Positions 6,458 to 15,280 are shown, counted from the first letter of the stretch. The stretch: 40,660 nt of DNA from PBB1 sp043738425 (GCA_043738425.1 JAYUGJ010000066.1:1-40660), one strand, 5' to 3'. The notes: generated by a model not told the origin, from the sequence alone. A program made the numbers and translations.

Positions 6458-7765
6458 ATGAACACCGACCAGATTTCGCAAACGATTGCCCGGGCGCTCC
6501 ATGCGGCAGGGCTTGACACCCACAGCGGGCGGTTGGGCAAGGTGTCCGCCACGATTCGACAAGCACTCGAGGCCGCCGGGCTGGCCAAGGTATATGCACC
6601 CGAGCCCGCGGCCACGCAGCCGCAGCCAGCACCTGCGACCTCACCTGCTTCTGCTGCCACACCCACGGTCACCGCCACACCCACAGCAGCACCGCCGCAG
6701 GCCCCGCCGCGCCAGCCGCGCAGCGCAACCGCGTTTCGCGCTCCGCTGCCAGCAGCGCAGCCGGTCACCCCGCCAGCGCCAACGCCAGCGCCGACGTCAC
6801 CGACCACAGCGTCGCCATCCGCAAAGCAATCGTCGCCGCCAGCTGACACCCACCTGTCCCGGCACGGCAAGGCAGTGCCGGCCCCGGGCCGCAGCGAATT
6901 TTTGGCGCTGTCGCACTCGAACCACCATGCCAGCCGGGCGTTCAAATTGTTTGTGCCGGCTACCTACGCCGGTACGCCGATGCCGTTGATCGTCATGCTG
7001 CACGGTTGCAAACAAAACCCGGACGACTTTGCGGCAGGTACCCGCATGAATGAGCTGGCCGAACAGCACGGCTTTTTGGTCGCCTACCCGGCGCAAACCA
7101 TGCGCGACAACATGGCCAATTGCTGGAACTGGTTCGAGCGCGCACAGCAAGTCAAAGGCGGCGTCGAACCCGAGTTGATCGCCGGCATCGTCGGGCAAAT
7201 CATCAACAGCCATGAAGTCGATGCGTCGCGCGTGTTCGTCGCCGGGCTTTCGGCCGGTGCGGCCATGGCCGTGATCTTGGGTGCTGCGTACCCAGAGGTG
7301 TTCGCCGGCGTGGCGGTGCATTCCGGGCTGCCGTTGGGTGCGGCGCACGATGTGGCGTCGGCTTTTTCGGCCATGCAGGGCGCGGCATCGTCGAGCGCCA
7401 CCAGCCGCGTGCAACCCGCCGTGCCGACCATCGTGATTTATGGCGACGCCGACCAGACGGTGGCCCCCGGCAATGGCGCGGCGGTGGTCGCGCAGTCGCT
7501 GCGTGCGTATGCGCAATCGAACACGCCTTTGCAGGCGCAACCGCGAGCGTCGACCGCGGCGTCCAGCCTGCGCAGCTCGGTGACCACCGACTACCTCGAT
7601 GCCGAGGGCCGGGCGCGGGTCACCGAATGCGTGGTGCATGGCGGCAAGCACACCTGGTTCGGCGGCAGTGCGCAGGGTTCGTACACCGATGCCCACGGCC
7701 CTGATGCGTCAGCCGAAATCGTGCGGTTTTTTCTGCAGCCGCCGCCGCTGGTTGCGGTTCCTTAA
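6458..7765 (+). CDS. PHB depolymerase-family esterase
   Basis: 435 residues. Residues 1-48 form a small helical segment with no signal peptide; 49-135 are a Pro/Ala/Thr-rich linker; 145-430 is an alpha/beta-hydrolase of the esterase PHB depolymerase family. The lipase box is GLSAGAAM (Ser265), the oxyanion region LIVMLHGCKQNPDDFA, the acid is in IVIYGDADQTV (Asp330 or Asp332), and the His is in VVHGGKHTWFGG (His398). The family hydrolyses polyhydroxybutyrate oligomers or acetyl/feruloyl esters. Lack of an export signal favours intracellular use or a substrate other than extracellular polymer. AAAGGA (6447-6452) sets the start at 6458 rather than the earlier GTG. It stands alone. Confidence 0.88.
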   Translation: MNTDQISQTIARALHAAGLDTHSGRLGKVSATIRQALEAAGLAKVYAPEPAATQPQPAPATSPASAATPTVTATPTAAPPQAPPRQPRSATAFRAPLPAAQPVTPPAPTPAPTSPTTASPSAKQSSPPADTHLSRHGKAVPAPGRSEFLALSHSNHHASRAFKLFVPATYAGTPMPLIVMLHGCKQNPDDFAAGTRMNELAEQHGFLVAYPAQTMRDNMANCWNWFERAQQVKGGVEPELIAGIVGQIINSHEVDASRVFVAGLSAGAAMAVILGAAYPEVFAGVAVHSGLPLGAAHDVASAFSAMQGAASSSATSRVQPAVPTIVIYGDADQTVAPGNGAAVVAQSLRAYAQSNTPLQAQPRASTAASSLRSSVTTDYLDAEGRARVTECVVHGGKHTWFGGSAQGSYTDAHGPDASAEIVRFFLQPPPLVAVP

Positions 7766-7802
7766 CAGTGCCGGTGCGGCCCGCGTAGCCGCGCGCCATC
7801 GC

Positions 7803-7894
7803 GGCCAAGGCCACGGCCACAGCCACAGCCACGACAACGACAACGACGACGACCACGCACCGCCAGCGGCATCGGCATCGGCATCGGCATCGGC
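7803..7894. repeat. Two adjacent period-6 tandem repeats
   Basis: 7803-7856 is nine 6-base units (GGCCAC, AGCCAC, GACAAC, GACGAC type); 7868-7894 is four exact GGCATC plus GGC. They lie between the esterase stop and the next gene. No gene was identified in 7766-7966. Confidence 0.85.
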
Positions 7895-7940
7895 TGCATG
7901 CATGTGTCGGACATGCGCTGGGCATACGGTTTGCCAACGT

Positions 7941-7961
7941 GCTTTCAATCACTTTGAAAGC
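7941..7961 (+). promoter_or_regulatory. Hairpin that contains the ribosome binding region
   Basis: GCTTTCAA (7941-7948), spacer TCACT, TTGAAAGC (7954-7961): a perfect 8-bp inverted repeat. The only Shine-Dalgarno-like element for the ATG at 7967, GAAAG (7956-7960), lies inside the right arm. In RNA the hairpin would hide it, suggesting translational control, for example by temperature or a bound factor (inference). Confidence 0.5.
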
Positions 7962-7966
7962 ATCCC

Positions 7967-8359
7967 ATGCATCAAGCGACCCCGCACCATCACCGTGTGC
8001 ACGTGTTCCAGCCTACCGGCCACGTGATGATTTCTTTTCCCCGCGCCGCGCAGGCGCAGGTAGCGGCGCAAGCGCTGCAGGCGTTGGGTTTAGGCGAACG
8101 CGACGTGCTGGCTTACACCGACTTCGGCATGCTGGCGCAGCTCGACAACGACCTGCACGACGCCGGTCAGCGCGCGCGCATGGATGCCGAGCGCGACCGC
8201 ATCGAATGCGACCGCAGCCTGGCTGAAGACGGCCACCACTGGTTGTTGGTGCAAGCGGCCGACGCTGCCGCCGCGTCACGCGTAGCTCAGTGCGTGCAAC
8301 CGCTGGGCGCAGACCACGCGCGGCACTACGGTCCCGCAGCAGTGCATGAACTGATCTAG
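7967..8359 (+). CDS. Hypothetical protein, 130 residues
   Basis: Soluble, with no signal peptide or membrane segment. It begins with a His-rich tract (residues 2-12), then VFQPTGHVMISFPRAAQAQVAAQALQ. A possible alpha/beta fold is suggested by alternating segments including DVLAYTDFGML and HHWLLVQAADA. Composition and layout recall the small ferredoxin-like stress proteins that read as 'sum of sequential residues' (values near 130 residues, ending in HYGPAAVHELI), but I do not recognise a named family. It is followed 98 bp later by another small protein gene on the same strand; the gap contains two copies of a 14-base direct repeat (8401-8428). Confidence 0.6.
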   Translation: MHQATPHHHRVHVFQPTGHVMISFPRAAQAQVAAQALQALGLGERDVLAYTDFGMLAQLDNDLHDAGQRARMDAERDRIECDRSLAEDGHHWLLVQAADAAAASRVAQCVQPLGADHARHYGPAAVHELI

Positions 8360-8457
8360 CTGCGCAGGCAACGCAGCACATCTGCTGCCGGCTCGAGCCC
8401 GCACCCGCGACATCGCACCCGCGACATCGCATCCACGCTACCCATCGAAGGCACACC

Positions 8458-8781
8458 ATGACACCCACAACTACACCCACACCGTCCCATCCACCAGCCG
8501 TTGGCGCACGTTTTTACAACCCGCACGTACCAGCCTGGCCGGACCATGTCGATACCGATCCGACTCCCGATGCGGCTCAGCATGCCGACAACGCCGCAGC
8601 GCCACACCAGTCCAGCGGCCACCGGTCGGCGCAGGCTGCGCTGTGCACTGCGCACACGGCGGAGTTGATTGCGAAGGATCGACTTTCGCGCCACCTGAAA
8701 GTGGTGGTGCGACAAAAACCGCTGGCCAGCGGTGCCATCGCACTGATCGCCGGCATGGTGATCGCCACCATCGTGCGTTGA
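8458..8781 (+). CDS. Small C-terminally membrane-anchored protein (DUF883-like tail)
   Basis: 107 residues. The first 60 are Pro/His/Ala-rich and disordered-looking. The last 30 (RHLKVVVRQKPLASGAIA, then LIAGMVIATIVR) form a basic amphipathic stretch followed by one hydrophobic helix at the extreme C-terminus. This resembles the C-terminal anchor of ElaB/YqjD (DUF883) proteins, where 'V.E.P..S.giA...G...G.ll' attaches a ribosome-associated protein to the inner membrane; the long helix of DUF883 is mostly absent, so the match is weak. Start supported by GAAGG seven bases upstream. Confidence 0.6.
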   Translation: MTPTTTPTPSHPPAVGARFYNPHVPAWPDHVDTDPTPDAAQHADNAAAPHQSSGHRSAQAALCTAHTAELIAKDRLSRHLKVVVRQKPLASGAIALIAGMVIATIVR

Positions 8782-8897
8782 AGTTTCAACGTGGACGAAC
8801 TCGCCTGCGCCGCGGAACCTGCCGCCAGCACATCGGGCGCGTGGATTGCCACTGATCGGTCGCGCCACACCCATCCGTTTGCCCACCAGGAGCCCGC

Positions 8898-10076
8898 ATG
8901 AAACCTGCTACGCCGATCCATTTGTATGGTCATGGTCATGGTGACGGTCGCGGTGATGGTCGCGGTGATGGTCGCGGTGATGGATATGGCCAAGGTGCCG
9001 GCCCATCCAGATCACCGCGCATGGCACGCCGGTCGCAGCCGCCGGCCTGGCGACCGCACCGCGCGGTGTGGTCGGGCGCGCTGTTGATCGGCCATGCGGG
9101 TTTCATTGCGCAGGCCAGCGCGGCGAACGTGCACCTGGCATTGGGCGACTCGATTACTTTTGGTGAAACCGATTTGATTTACGTGCCGTCGCTCGGCGAC
9201 CGCGGCTACGTGGCACGTTTTGCCGACGCGGCGGCCACCGACAACGCCGGCCTGCGGCCCGAGGTCGTCAACCTCGCCATCGACGGCGAAACCGCATCGA
9301 GCTTCATGACCGGAAGCGGCCGCACTGCCCCGGTGGTCGGCCGCACCGACCGGCCGTTGGCACTGCAAAACCTGAATTACCGGGACGCCGACCTGGTGCC
9401 GCAGGGCCGGTTGTTCGGCCGCACCGTGGCCGCACAAGCGGCGCGCGGCAACCAGATCAAGGCGGTGACGATCAGCCTGGGTTTCAACGAACTGGGCGCG
9501 CTGGCTGCGCTGCCACCGGCGACGGCGCTGGCGAAAATTCCGCAAACGCTGGCCGACTACCGCAGCGCGTTCAACTCGGTGCTGGGCGAGGTGCGTGGCG
9601 CGCTGCCCGATGCCGATCTGACCTTGCTCGGCTACTACAACCCGTTTGCCGCCGACCCCGACAACCCGGCCGCGCCGGTATTCAATGCCGGCGGCGCGCA
9701 ACTGAATTCGACCATCAAAGACCTGGCAAGCCGATACGGCGCGAACTACCTCGATACCGCGATGGCCTTTGTCGGTCACGAGGCCGAGTACACCTACCTC
9801 GACGAATCGCCTGCAGGATCGGTGGTGCCAGGTCTATATGGCGGCGTGCTGCCTGTCGGCAATGTGCATCCGAACGCACTCGGCTACGAGATGATCGCGG
9901 CGCAAATCGGCGACGCTGGACCCATGCAACTGCCCGCTGTCAGCCAGGCTCCCGAGCCATCGATCTGGGCCATGTTCGGCAGCGGCTTTGCTGCCATGGG
10001 CTGGCTGCTGTTTCGCCGCCGCCGTCACGCCGACGATGTGGAGCGCAAGCCCACTGAATCGGCCCGCCCGCGCTGA
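8898..10076 (+). CDS. Exported SGNH/GDSL hydrolase with PEP-CTERM sorting signal
   Basis: 392 residues. A Gly-rich repeat (11-33) precedes a hydrophobic export segment (about 58-75, ending AQASAA). The SGNH hydrolase begins at LALGDSITFGE (Ser85), with a block III-like SLGFNELG and a catalytic His in NVHPNALGY (His324). The C-terminus has the PEP-CTERM arrangement: PEP at 352-354, a hydrophobic helix (WAMFGSGFAAMGWLLF), then RRRRH. Such tails are cut by exosortase and the proteins are placed on the surface with exopolysaccharide. The usual DxxH Asp is not at position -3 of His324. AGGAG precedes the ATG. The residues after the Arg cluster (about 15) are longer than in most PEP-CTERM tails. 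Confidence 0.85.
   Translation: MKPATPIHLYGHGHGDGRGDGRGDGRGDGYGQGAGPSRSPRMARRSQPPAWRPHRAVWSGALLIGHAGFIAQASAANVHLALGDSITFGETDLIYVPSLGDRGYVARFADAAATDNAGLRPEVVNLAIDGETASSFMTGSGRTAPVVGRTDRPLALQNLNYRDADLVPQGRLFGRTVAAQAARGNQIKAVTISLGFNELGALAALPPATALAKIPQTLADYRSAFNSVLGEVRGALPDADLTLLGYYNPFAADPDNPAAPVFNAGGAQLNSTIKDLASRYGANYLDTAMAFVGHEAEYTYLDESPAGSVVPGLYGGVLPVGNVHPNALGYEMIAAQIGDAGPMQLPAVSQAPEPSIWAMFGSGFAAMGWLLFRRRRHADDVERKPTESARPR
8928..8990. repeat. 12-bp tandem repeat encoding GDGR units
   Basis: GGTGATGGTCGC repeats three times, flanked by GGTCAT and GGTGAC variants, in frame, giving alternating Gly with His, Asp and Arg near the protein N-terminus, ahead of the export signal. Confidence 0.85.
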
Positions 10077-10083
10077 CCCAGCC

Positions 10084-10112
10084 GCCTGCGGGGTGGCGAG
10101 TGCCCCGCAGGC
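10084..10112. terminator. Terminator-like hairpin between convergent genes
   Basis: GCCTGCGGGG (10084-10093), 9-base loop, CCCCGCAGGC (10103-10112): a perfect 10-bp GC-rich stem between the ends of the SGNH gene (10076) and the catalase gene (10131). No T-run on either side, so termination would be weak or factor-aided. Confidence 0.6.
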
Positions 10113-10130
10113 ATGGGTCGATCGACGGCG

Positions 10131-12230
10131 TCATGCCAACGTTCGCACCCGAGCCTCCCGATCCCACTGGCGCGTTTTTGCCGCCGCAATAAACGCCTTG
10201 CAGTCGTTGGCATCGATGACACCCGCATCGGGCTGGACACCGGCTTGTTGCAGCAGCGCCTGGCCACCTTGATCCACCGCGATCGCCTTCAGGTGCGCAT
10301 ACGCGTCGCGAACGAAATCGATCGCGGCGGCATCGTTGCCCAGCGAGCGCGCCCCGGCATCGGACAACACCACCGCCACCGCATCGAACAGCACCGAAGG
10401 CGTGCCCGCCAGCTGCCCGGCCACGGCCAGCTGCCCACCATCGGCCAACGTGACACCGCCTACTTTGGGCGCAATGATCTTGACGCTGCCGCCGGCTTGC
10501 CGCACCGCGTCGACGAGCCGGTCGATGGTTGCGGCGAGCGATCCATCGCTTACCAGGATGCCGACGCAGCGGCCCTGCAAGGAGTCTTTCGCCCTGCCGA
10601 TCAAGCGCAATGCGGGCGACAGCGCCATGTCGGTCACCGGTGCCGCTGCGGGTGGTGCAATCGGCATCGCATCCAGCGCCAAACCGGCCGCCACTCGGCG
10701 GGCCAGATCGGCGTCGACATGCAGCAAATGGCCGACGATGGCCTGACGGATCGCCAGCGTCGCCACCTTCGATAACTCGAACACCAGCGCCGACGCGATG
10801 TGCGCCTGTTCGGTTGCCGACTGGCTGCGAAAAAACATCCGTGCCTGAGAGTAATGGTCGGCAAAACTGGCGGGCCGCAGCCGCCCGCGCTCACCGTTTT
10901 CAGGTGCCGGGAAGCTGCGAAAACCGGCCTCGCTTTCGCGCGCCGATGCCGGGTCGAGTGAACTCGGCTCGTAGGCGACGCGGCCGGTGGGTTGCCGCAT
11001 CTGCATGTGGCCATCGCGCTGCTGGTTGGCAAACGGACACTGCGGCGCGTTGATCGGAATCTGGTGGAAATTGACCGAGCCGAGTCGCGACAGCTGGGTG
11101 TCGAGATACGAAAACAAACGGCCCTGCAACAACGGGTCGTTCGAAAAATCAAGACCTGGCACCAGGTGCGAAGGACAGAACGCGACCTGTTCGGTTTCGG
11201 CAAAAAAGTTGTTCGGCCAGCGGTCGAGCACCATCGTGCCGATGACACGCAGTGGAACGCGTTCCTCGGGAACCAGCTTGGTCGAGTCGAGGTGATCGAA
11301 GTCGAAGGTGGCCGCATCGGCTTCGGTGAAAAGCTGCACCGCCAGTTGCCACTCGGGGAAGTTGCCGGCTTCAATAGCTTCAAACAAATCACGGCGGTGG
11401 AAGTCCGGGTCGGCACCGGCGATCTTTAACGTCTCGTCCCAAATGGTCGACTGCAAACCCAGCATCGGCCGCCAATGGAATTTCACAAAGGTCGATTCGC
11501 CGGCCGCATTGACGAGGCGAAAGCTGTGCACCAAAAAGCCTTCCATCATGCGCAGCGAGCGCGGCAGCGTGCGGTCGGACATTTGCCACATCACCATGTG
11601 CATGGCCTCGGGCGTAAGCGATATCCAATCCCAAAAGGTGTCGTGCGCTGAGGCGGCTTGTGGGAAACCGCGGTCGGGTTCCATTTTTGCGGCGTGAATC
11701 AAATCGGGGAACTTGATCGCGTCTTGAATAAAAAACACCGGGATGTTGTTGCCGACCAAATCCCAGTTGCCTTGCTGCGTGTACATCTTGACCGAGAAGC
11801 CGCGCGGGTCGCGCGGTGTGTCGGCCGATCCTGCGCCGCCGGTCACGGTCGAAAACCGGGTGAACACCGGCGTGCGTGTGCCGACCTCGCACAGCACGCG
11901 GGCGGTGGTGTAGTCGGCCAGTGAAGCGGTCAGCTCGAAGTAGCCGTGCGCGCCGCTGCCGCGTGCATGCACTGCGCGTTCGGGTATGCGTTCGTGGTCG
12001 AAGTGGTGGATCTTTTCGCGCAGGATGAAGTCTTCCAGCAACGTCGGCCCGCGCACATTCGCCTTCAGCGAATTCTGGTTGTCGGCAATCGCCAAACCTT
12101 GGTTGGTGGTCAGCGTGGCGTGGTCGCCGCTGGCGCGTTGGTGCAGCTCGCCGGTAGGTGCCAACTCGGCAGCGGCGAACGGCACCTCAGGCGCGCTGGC
12201 GGTTTTCGGTTGCGGATTCTTTTTGCTCAT
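10131..12230 (-). CDS. katE: Large-subunit catalase (HPII/KatE type)
   Basis: 699 residues, the size of clade 2 catalases, which split H2O2 into water and O2 in the cytoplasm. Catalytic His88 lies in RIPERAVHARGSGAHGYFE; the active-site Asn is in DLVGNNIPVFFIQD (Asn161/162); heme-ligand Tyr375 is in RLFSYLDTQLSRLG, with Arg371 four residues before. The core ends near residue 500. Residues ~560-690 form the extra DJ-1/PfpI-like domain typical of HPII (GRCVGILVSDG; IDFVRDAYAHLKAIAVDQGG). ATG 12230 (MSKKNPQPK) is preferred; the open frame extends upstream through 12-bp repeats without family resemblance. Weak GAAAG precedes it. The PLD gene lies just upstream on the same strand, 125 bp away. Confidence 0.95.
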   Translation of the reverse strand: MSKKNPQPKTASAPEVPFAAAELAPTGELHQRASGDHATLTTNQGLAIADNQNSLKANVRGPTLLEDFILREKIHHFDHERIPERAVHARGSGAHGYFELTASLADYTTARVLCEVGTRTPVFTRFSTVTGGAGSADTPRDPRGFSVKMYTQQGNWDLVGNNIPVFFIQDAIKFPDLIHAAKMEPDRGFPQAASAHDTFWDWISLTPEAMHMVMWQMSDRTLPRSLRMMEGFLVHSFRLVNAAGESTFVKFHWRPMLGLQSTIWDETLKIAGADPDFHRRDLFEAIEAGNFPEWQLAVQLFTEADAATFDFDHLDSTKLVPEERVPLRVIGTMVLDRWPNNFFAETEQVAFCPSHLVPGLDFSNDPLLQGRLFSYLDTQLSRLGSVNFHQIPINAPQCPFANQQRDGHMQMRQPTGRVAYEPSSLDPASARESEAGFRSFPAPENGERGRLRPASFADHYSQARMFFRSQSATEQAHIASALVFELSKVATLAIRQAIVGHLLHVDADLARRVAAGLALDAMPIAPPAAAPVTDMALSPALRLIGRAKDSLQGRCVGILVSDGSLAATIDRLVDAVRQAGGSVKIIAPKVGGVTLADGGQLAVAGQLAGTPSVLFDAVAVVLSDAGARSLGNDAAAIDFVRDAYAHLKAIAVDQGGQALLQQAGVQPDAGVIDANDCKAFIAAAKTRQWDREARVRTLA

Positions 12231-12315
12231 GGCGGTGGTCTTTCGCTTGGTGAGTGGGACAGCAGCGCGCGCGATGGCGCTGCCGCCGCTCTGGCAAGCC
12301 GCGCTCCTGTGCGTC

Positions 12316-12354
12316 CACATCTGCTGCCACATCTGCTGCCACATCTGCTGCCAC
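12316..12354. repeat. 12-bp repeat between PLD gene and catalase gene
   Basis: Three exact copies of CACATCTGCTGC (12316-12351) plus CAC, directly after the PLD stop and upstream of the catalase start. If translated on the minus strand it reads MWQQ repeats, but that is not part of the chosen catalase start. Confidence 0.85.
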
Positions 12355-12355
12355 G

Positions 12356-13654
12356 TCACAGCTGCGCGCTGATCAGCGAGGCAGCGCGTTCACGGATTTT
12401 TTCGTGCCACGGGCGGGCCTGCCATGCAGCCAGCGTGACGACCAGGGACAAGCGCAGATCGTTGTCGAAGACGCGCCTTTGCGCTGCAGCGAAATCCGCA
12501 TCGACGATGTTCAGCGTGGCTTCGTCGTTGAGGCGAAACGAGCGGTTGTCGAAGTTGGTCGAACCGACCGACACCAGCAAGCTGTCGACCACCATCATCT
12601 TGCAGTGGAACATCGTCGGCTGGTACTCGGCGATGACCGCGCCTGCGGCCAACAGTGCGCCCCAGGTCGCGCGCGACGCACTGCGCACCGCCTGCTTGTC
12701 GATGTGTTTGCCGGGCACGATGATGCGCACCGCGACGCCACGCCGCATGGCATCGATGAACGCCTCGATCGCCAGTGGATTGGGCACGAAGTAGGCCGCT
12801 GACAAGTCGATCGAACGTGACGCGGCGGTGATGGCCAGCAGGTACATCAGCTGCATGCTTTCGCTGCCGCCGCTGGGCGAACTGCTGAAGACTTGCGCGC
12901 GGCTCGTGCCAATTGCGGCAAGCGTCGGAAAGTAGCGCGGGCCGTGCAACACGTCGCCGGTGGCCTTGATCCAATTGTCGAGAAACACCGCCTGCAGTTG
13001 CGCGACCACCGGCCCTTGGATCTGAAAGTGGCTGTCGCGCCAATGCGCGGGGTCTTGGGCGTGACCGTTCCACGGCGGCGCAATGCCGACACCGCCGGTG
13101 AACGCCAGTCGGCCGTCGATCACCAACAGCTTGCGGTGCGTGCGGTTGTTGAAGCGCGCCAGATGCGACCAGTGCGGCGCATGAAATTTGCACACCTGCA
13201 CACCGTCGTCGGTCATTCGGCTGACCAGCGATTCATCGATCTGCGCGCAACCCAGCCAGTCGAGCAACACATGCACCTCGACGCCATGGCGCGATCGCTC
13301 GGTCAACGCATCGGCGAATTGCAACCCGATGTCACCGGCCCAATAAATGAACGTCTCGAACGTGATGGATGCGGTCGCTGAACGGATGCCGGCCAGCATG
13401 GCGGGAAATATCTGATCGCCGTTTTGCAGCGCCTCGACTTGGCAGCCGTCGACGAATGCCGGGCCCAACAGCGCACCGAGTTCATCGGCAAAGGCCGGGT
13501 CGTCGAGTGCGTACTGCCGCACCACGCGCCGCTCGATGCGCTTTTCGCCGCCACGCAGATTGACAACCAACACCGCGACCAGCAGCGTCGCCGCAGCGGT
13601 TGCTGCAACGATGGCCGCAACCGACAGCCACGACCACTGCAACGCGCTGTACAT
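12356..13654 (-). CDS. Phospholipase D-family / cardiolipin synthase-like protein
   Basis: 432 residues with one N-terminal membrane helix (about 8-32) and two PLD catalytic motifs: HRKLLVID (His173, Lys175, Asp180), followed by GRLAFTGG, and HCKMMVVD (His350, Lys352, Asp357), followed by GSTNFDNRSF. This two-HKD layout is that of ClsA/ClsB-type cardiolipin synthases, which join two phosphatidylglycerols at the inner membrane; a phospholipase role is possible. ClsA has two membrane helices, while this protein shows one, so it is nearer ClsB/ClsC or a YwjE-type member. ATG 13654 is chosen because it begins the membrane segment; the open frame continues upstream to 13768. The 13655-13935 gap contains a G-rich period-6/9 stretch (13805-13860) and no convincing gene. 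Confidence 0.88.
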   Translation of the reverse strand: MYSALQWSWLSVAAIVAATAAATLLVAVLVVNLRGGEKRIERRVVRQYALDDPAFADELGALLGPAFVDGCQVEALQNGDQIFPAMLAGIRSATASITFETFIYWAGDIGLQFADALTERSRHGVEVHVLLDWLGCAQIDESLVSRMTDDGVQVCKFHAPHWSHLARFNNRTHRKLLVIDGRLAFTGGVGIAPPWNGHAQDPAHWRDSHFQIQGPVVAQLQAVFLDNWIKATGDVLHGPRYFPTLAAIGTSRAQVFSSSPSGGSESMQLMYLLAITAASRSIDLSAAYFVPNPLAIEAFIDAMRRGVAVRIIVPGKHIDKQAVRSASRATWGALLAAGAVIAEYQPTMFHCKMMVVDSLLVSVGSTNFDNRSFRLNDEATLNIVDADFAAAQRRVFDNDLRLSLVVTLAAWQARPWHEKIRERAASLISAQL

Positions 13655-13935
13655 CAAGCCCGGCCGGCGCGCTGCCAGCGGCCGCGCCGCCGGCCATTGC
13701 GCGTGATGCGGCGATAAAAAAAGCAGCGCCGGTGGCAAGCCGGCACGCCACGCGTCGCGGTCAGCCAACCCATCGCACGGCCCGGCAAGCCGCTGCCGGC
13801 ATCGGTGTGCGTGGCGGTGGGGGCGGCGGTGGCGGTGGCGCCGGGGATGGCGCTGGGCGCAGTGGTCGCATCAACTGCCGCTGCGCGCACGGCACACGCG
13901 GTCGTTTGCAAGTCACCGCAAGGTGCATCGAGCGC

Positions 13936-14979
13936 TTACTCCGCCACCACGCTGCGGCGCTGGCCCATCGAGCCGCCCCACCACGCGATCAGCGCGCCGA
14001 TGGCGAACACCGCGAAGGCCAGCAACATCGCGCGCGACACGCCGCGCGCGGTGGCGTCACCGACCTCGCGTGCTTTTTGTTTGGCCTCTTCGGCGGTTTG
14101 CGCGGTTTTTTCACGCACCGTATTCGCCGCGTTTTCCCACGCTTGCACGCGCTGGGTCGCTTCCTCACGCGAGATCACGGCGCGTGCCATGACGATGTTG
14201 ATCACCGCGTCGCGGTCGATCTGCGTCGCAGCGTCTTTGCCGCCTGCGAGCAGTTTTGAAATCAGCGCCGCATAGTCCTGTTCGCCCTTCTCTGTGGAAG
14301 TGTCTGTGGAAGTGTCTGTGGAACTGTCTGTGGAATTGGCTGTGGTGCTGGTGGTCGCGGTCGCGGCTTGCTTTTCCAGCGCGCCGGGTTGCAGTGCGGG
14401 CTTGCCGGTTTGCGACAACAGCTTCATCGCGTCTTGCTTGATGCTGTCGATGCTGATGCCGGCTGTGCGCAGCTGGTCACTGGCCGCATCGGCCAATTTC
14501 GGCACCGCGGCGGCACCCACCGTCGCACCTGCAGTTGCCGCCGTGCCCAACACGCCTGCCGCACCGCTCAGCACCGAGCTGGCCGCCGAGCCGATCAGGT
14601 ACAGCGTCGCAAGCATTGCCACCGCCCAGGTCAAGACGCCGTGCAAGCCACCGTCGGCCGCACGCTGCATGCCCGACAAGCGGCCTGACACCCACGCACC
14701 CGAAAAAACCGCTATCAAACTCGAAACCGCCCACCAGATGCCCGCGCCCATGCCGAACGCCGCAGCCGATGGCGATTCGCCGACCGCGAGCGGGTCGACT
14801 GCGCTCGCGCCCACGCCGGTGCCGAGCATCGCCAACAACACCTCGATAGCCAACGCGATGACCGTGCCAGCGGCTACCGCCGGCCAGGAAATGCGCTTCA
14901 CCAGCAGCACCGACGGTGTCGCTGGAACCTCAGACCGGCTGCTGCCGGACGACCTCAACGGGGGAATGATTGCGCTCAT
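13936..14979 (-). CDS. Multi-pass membrane protein, PhnA-like/unknown
   Basis: 347 residues. Hydrophobic segments lie near 34-55, 76-95 and 115-140, then a Gly/Ala-rich stretch (140-160), a long polar region with a Ser/Thr/Asp repeat and a helical segment (REEATQRVQAWENAANTVREK), and a final membrane helix near residues 318-335. The start 'RISWPAVAAGTVIALAIEVLLAMLGTGVGASAVDP' matches the style of membrane proteins annotated as PhnA-like or hypothetical in proteobacteria; no reaction is known. AAAGG lies six bases before the ATG at 14979. It may be an envelope-stress membrane protein, but this is only by analogy with its neighbours. Confidence 0.7.
   Translation of the reverse strand: MSAIIPPLRSSGSSRSEVPATPSVLLVKRISWPAVAAGTVIALAIEVLLAMLGTGVGASAVDPLAVGESPSAAAFGMGAGIWWAVSSLIAVFSGAWVSGRLSGMQRAADGGLHGVLTWAVAMLATLYLIGSAASSVLSGAAGVLGTAATAGATVGAAAVPKLADAASDQLRTAGISIDSIKQDAMKLLSQTGKPALQPGALEKQAATATTSTTANSTDSSTDTSTDTSTEKGEQDYAALISKLLAGGKDAATQIDRDAVINIVMARAVISREEATQRVQAWENAANTVREKTAQTAEEAKQKAREVGDATARGVSRAMLLAFAVFAIGALIAWWGGSMGQRRSVVAE
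14291..14350. repeat. Five 12-bp tandem units encoding a Ser/Thr/Asp linker
   Basis: TCTGTGGAAGTG (twice, exact), TCTGTGGAACTG, TCTGTGGAATTG, GCTGTGGTGCTG. On the coding (minus) strand these give Ser-Thr-Asp-type four-residue repeats in the polar loop of the membrane protein. Confidence 0.85.
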
Positions 14980-15097
14980 GGGAAACCTTTGACGTGACTT
15001 GGAAAACTCCAATGCACGCCATGGCACGCAGCGTTCCCGCGGCACGGTTTTCTGCCGGTTTTGGAATTGGGCGCACGGTCATGACGGGCTCTTTCAT

Positions 15098-15171
15098 ACC
15101 GGTTAGGGCTGAGCTGGTCGACGCCTTGTCGTCGTGAAAACAGACCCTTCGACGGGCTCACGGCAAACGGT
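15098..15171. repeat. Inverted pair of the CTTCGAC...GAACGG repeat family
   Basis: Left arm from 15098 (ACCGGTTAGGGCTGAGC then TGGTCGACG) and right arm at 15146-15171 (CCTTCGACGGGCTCACGG then CAAACGGT) are imperfect inverse complements separated by about 22 bases. The same element appears at 24566-24637 and in the array at 22983-23285. The intergenic stretch 14980-15280 holds this element and no gene. Confidence 0.7.
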
Positions 15172-15280
15172 AAGAAAGTGTGCCGACCCAGGTCGTGCAC
15201 TTCGCTAAAGCCGAGCGGTGCCGGCCCGTTCGGCGGCACAGCACTTGCCAATCACGCTGCCCGACTTCAAAGGATGTGTG

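Noticed and set aside
12231..12359. Catalase start upstream through MWQQ repeats
   Set aside because: Upstream residues come from 12-bp repeats and lack resemblance to catalases; MSKKNPQPK at 12230 is a typical start.
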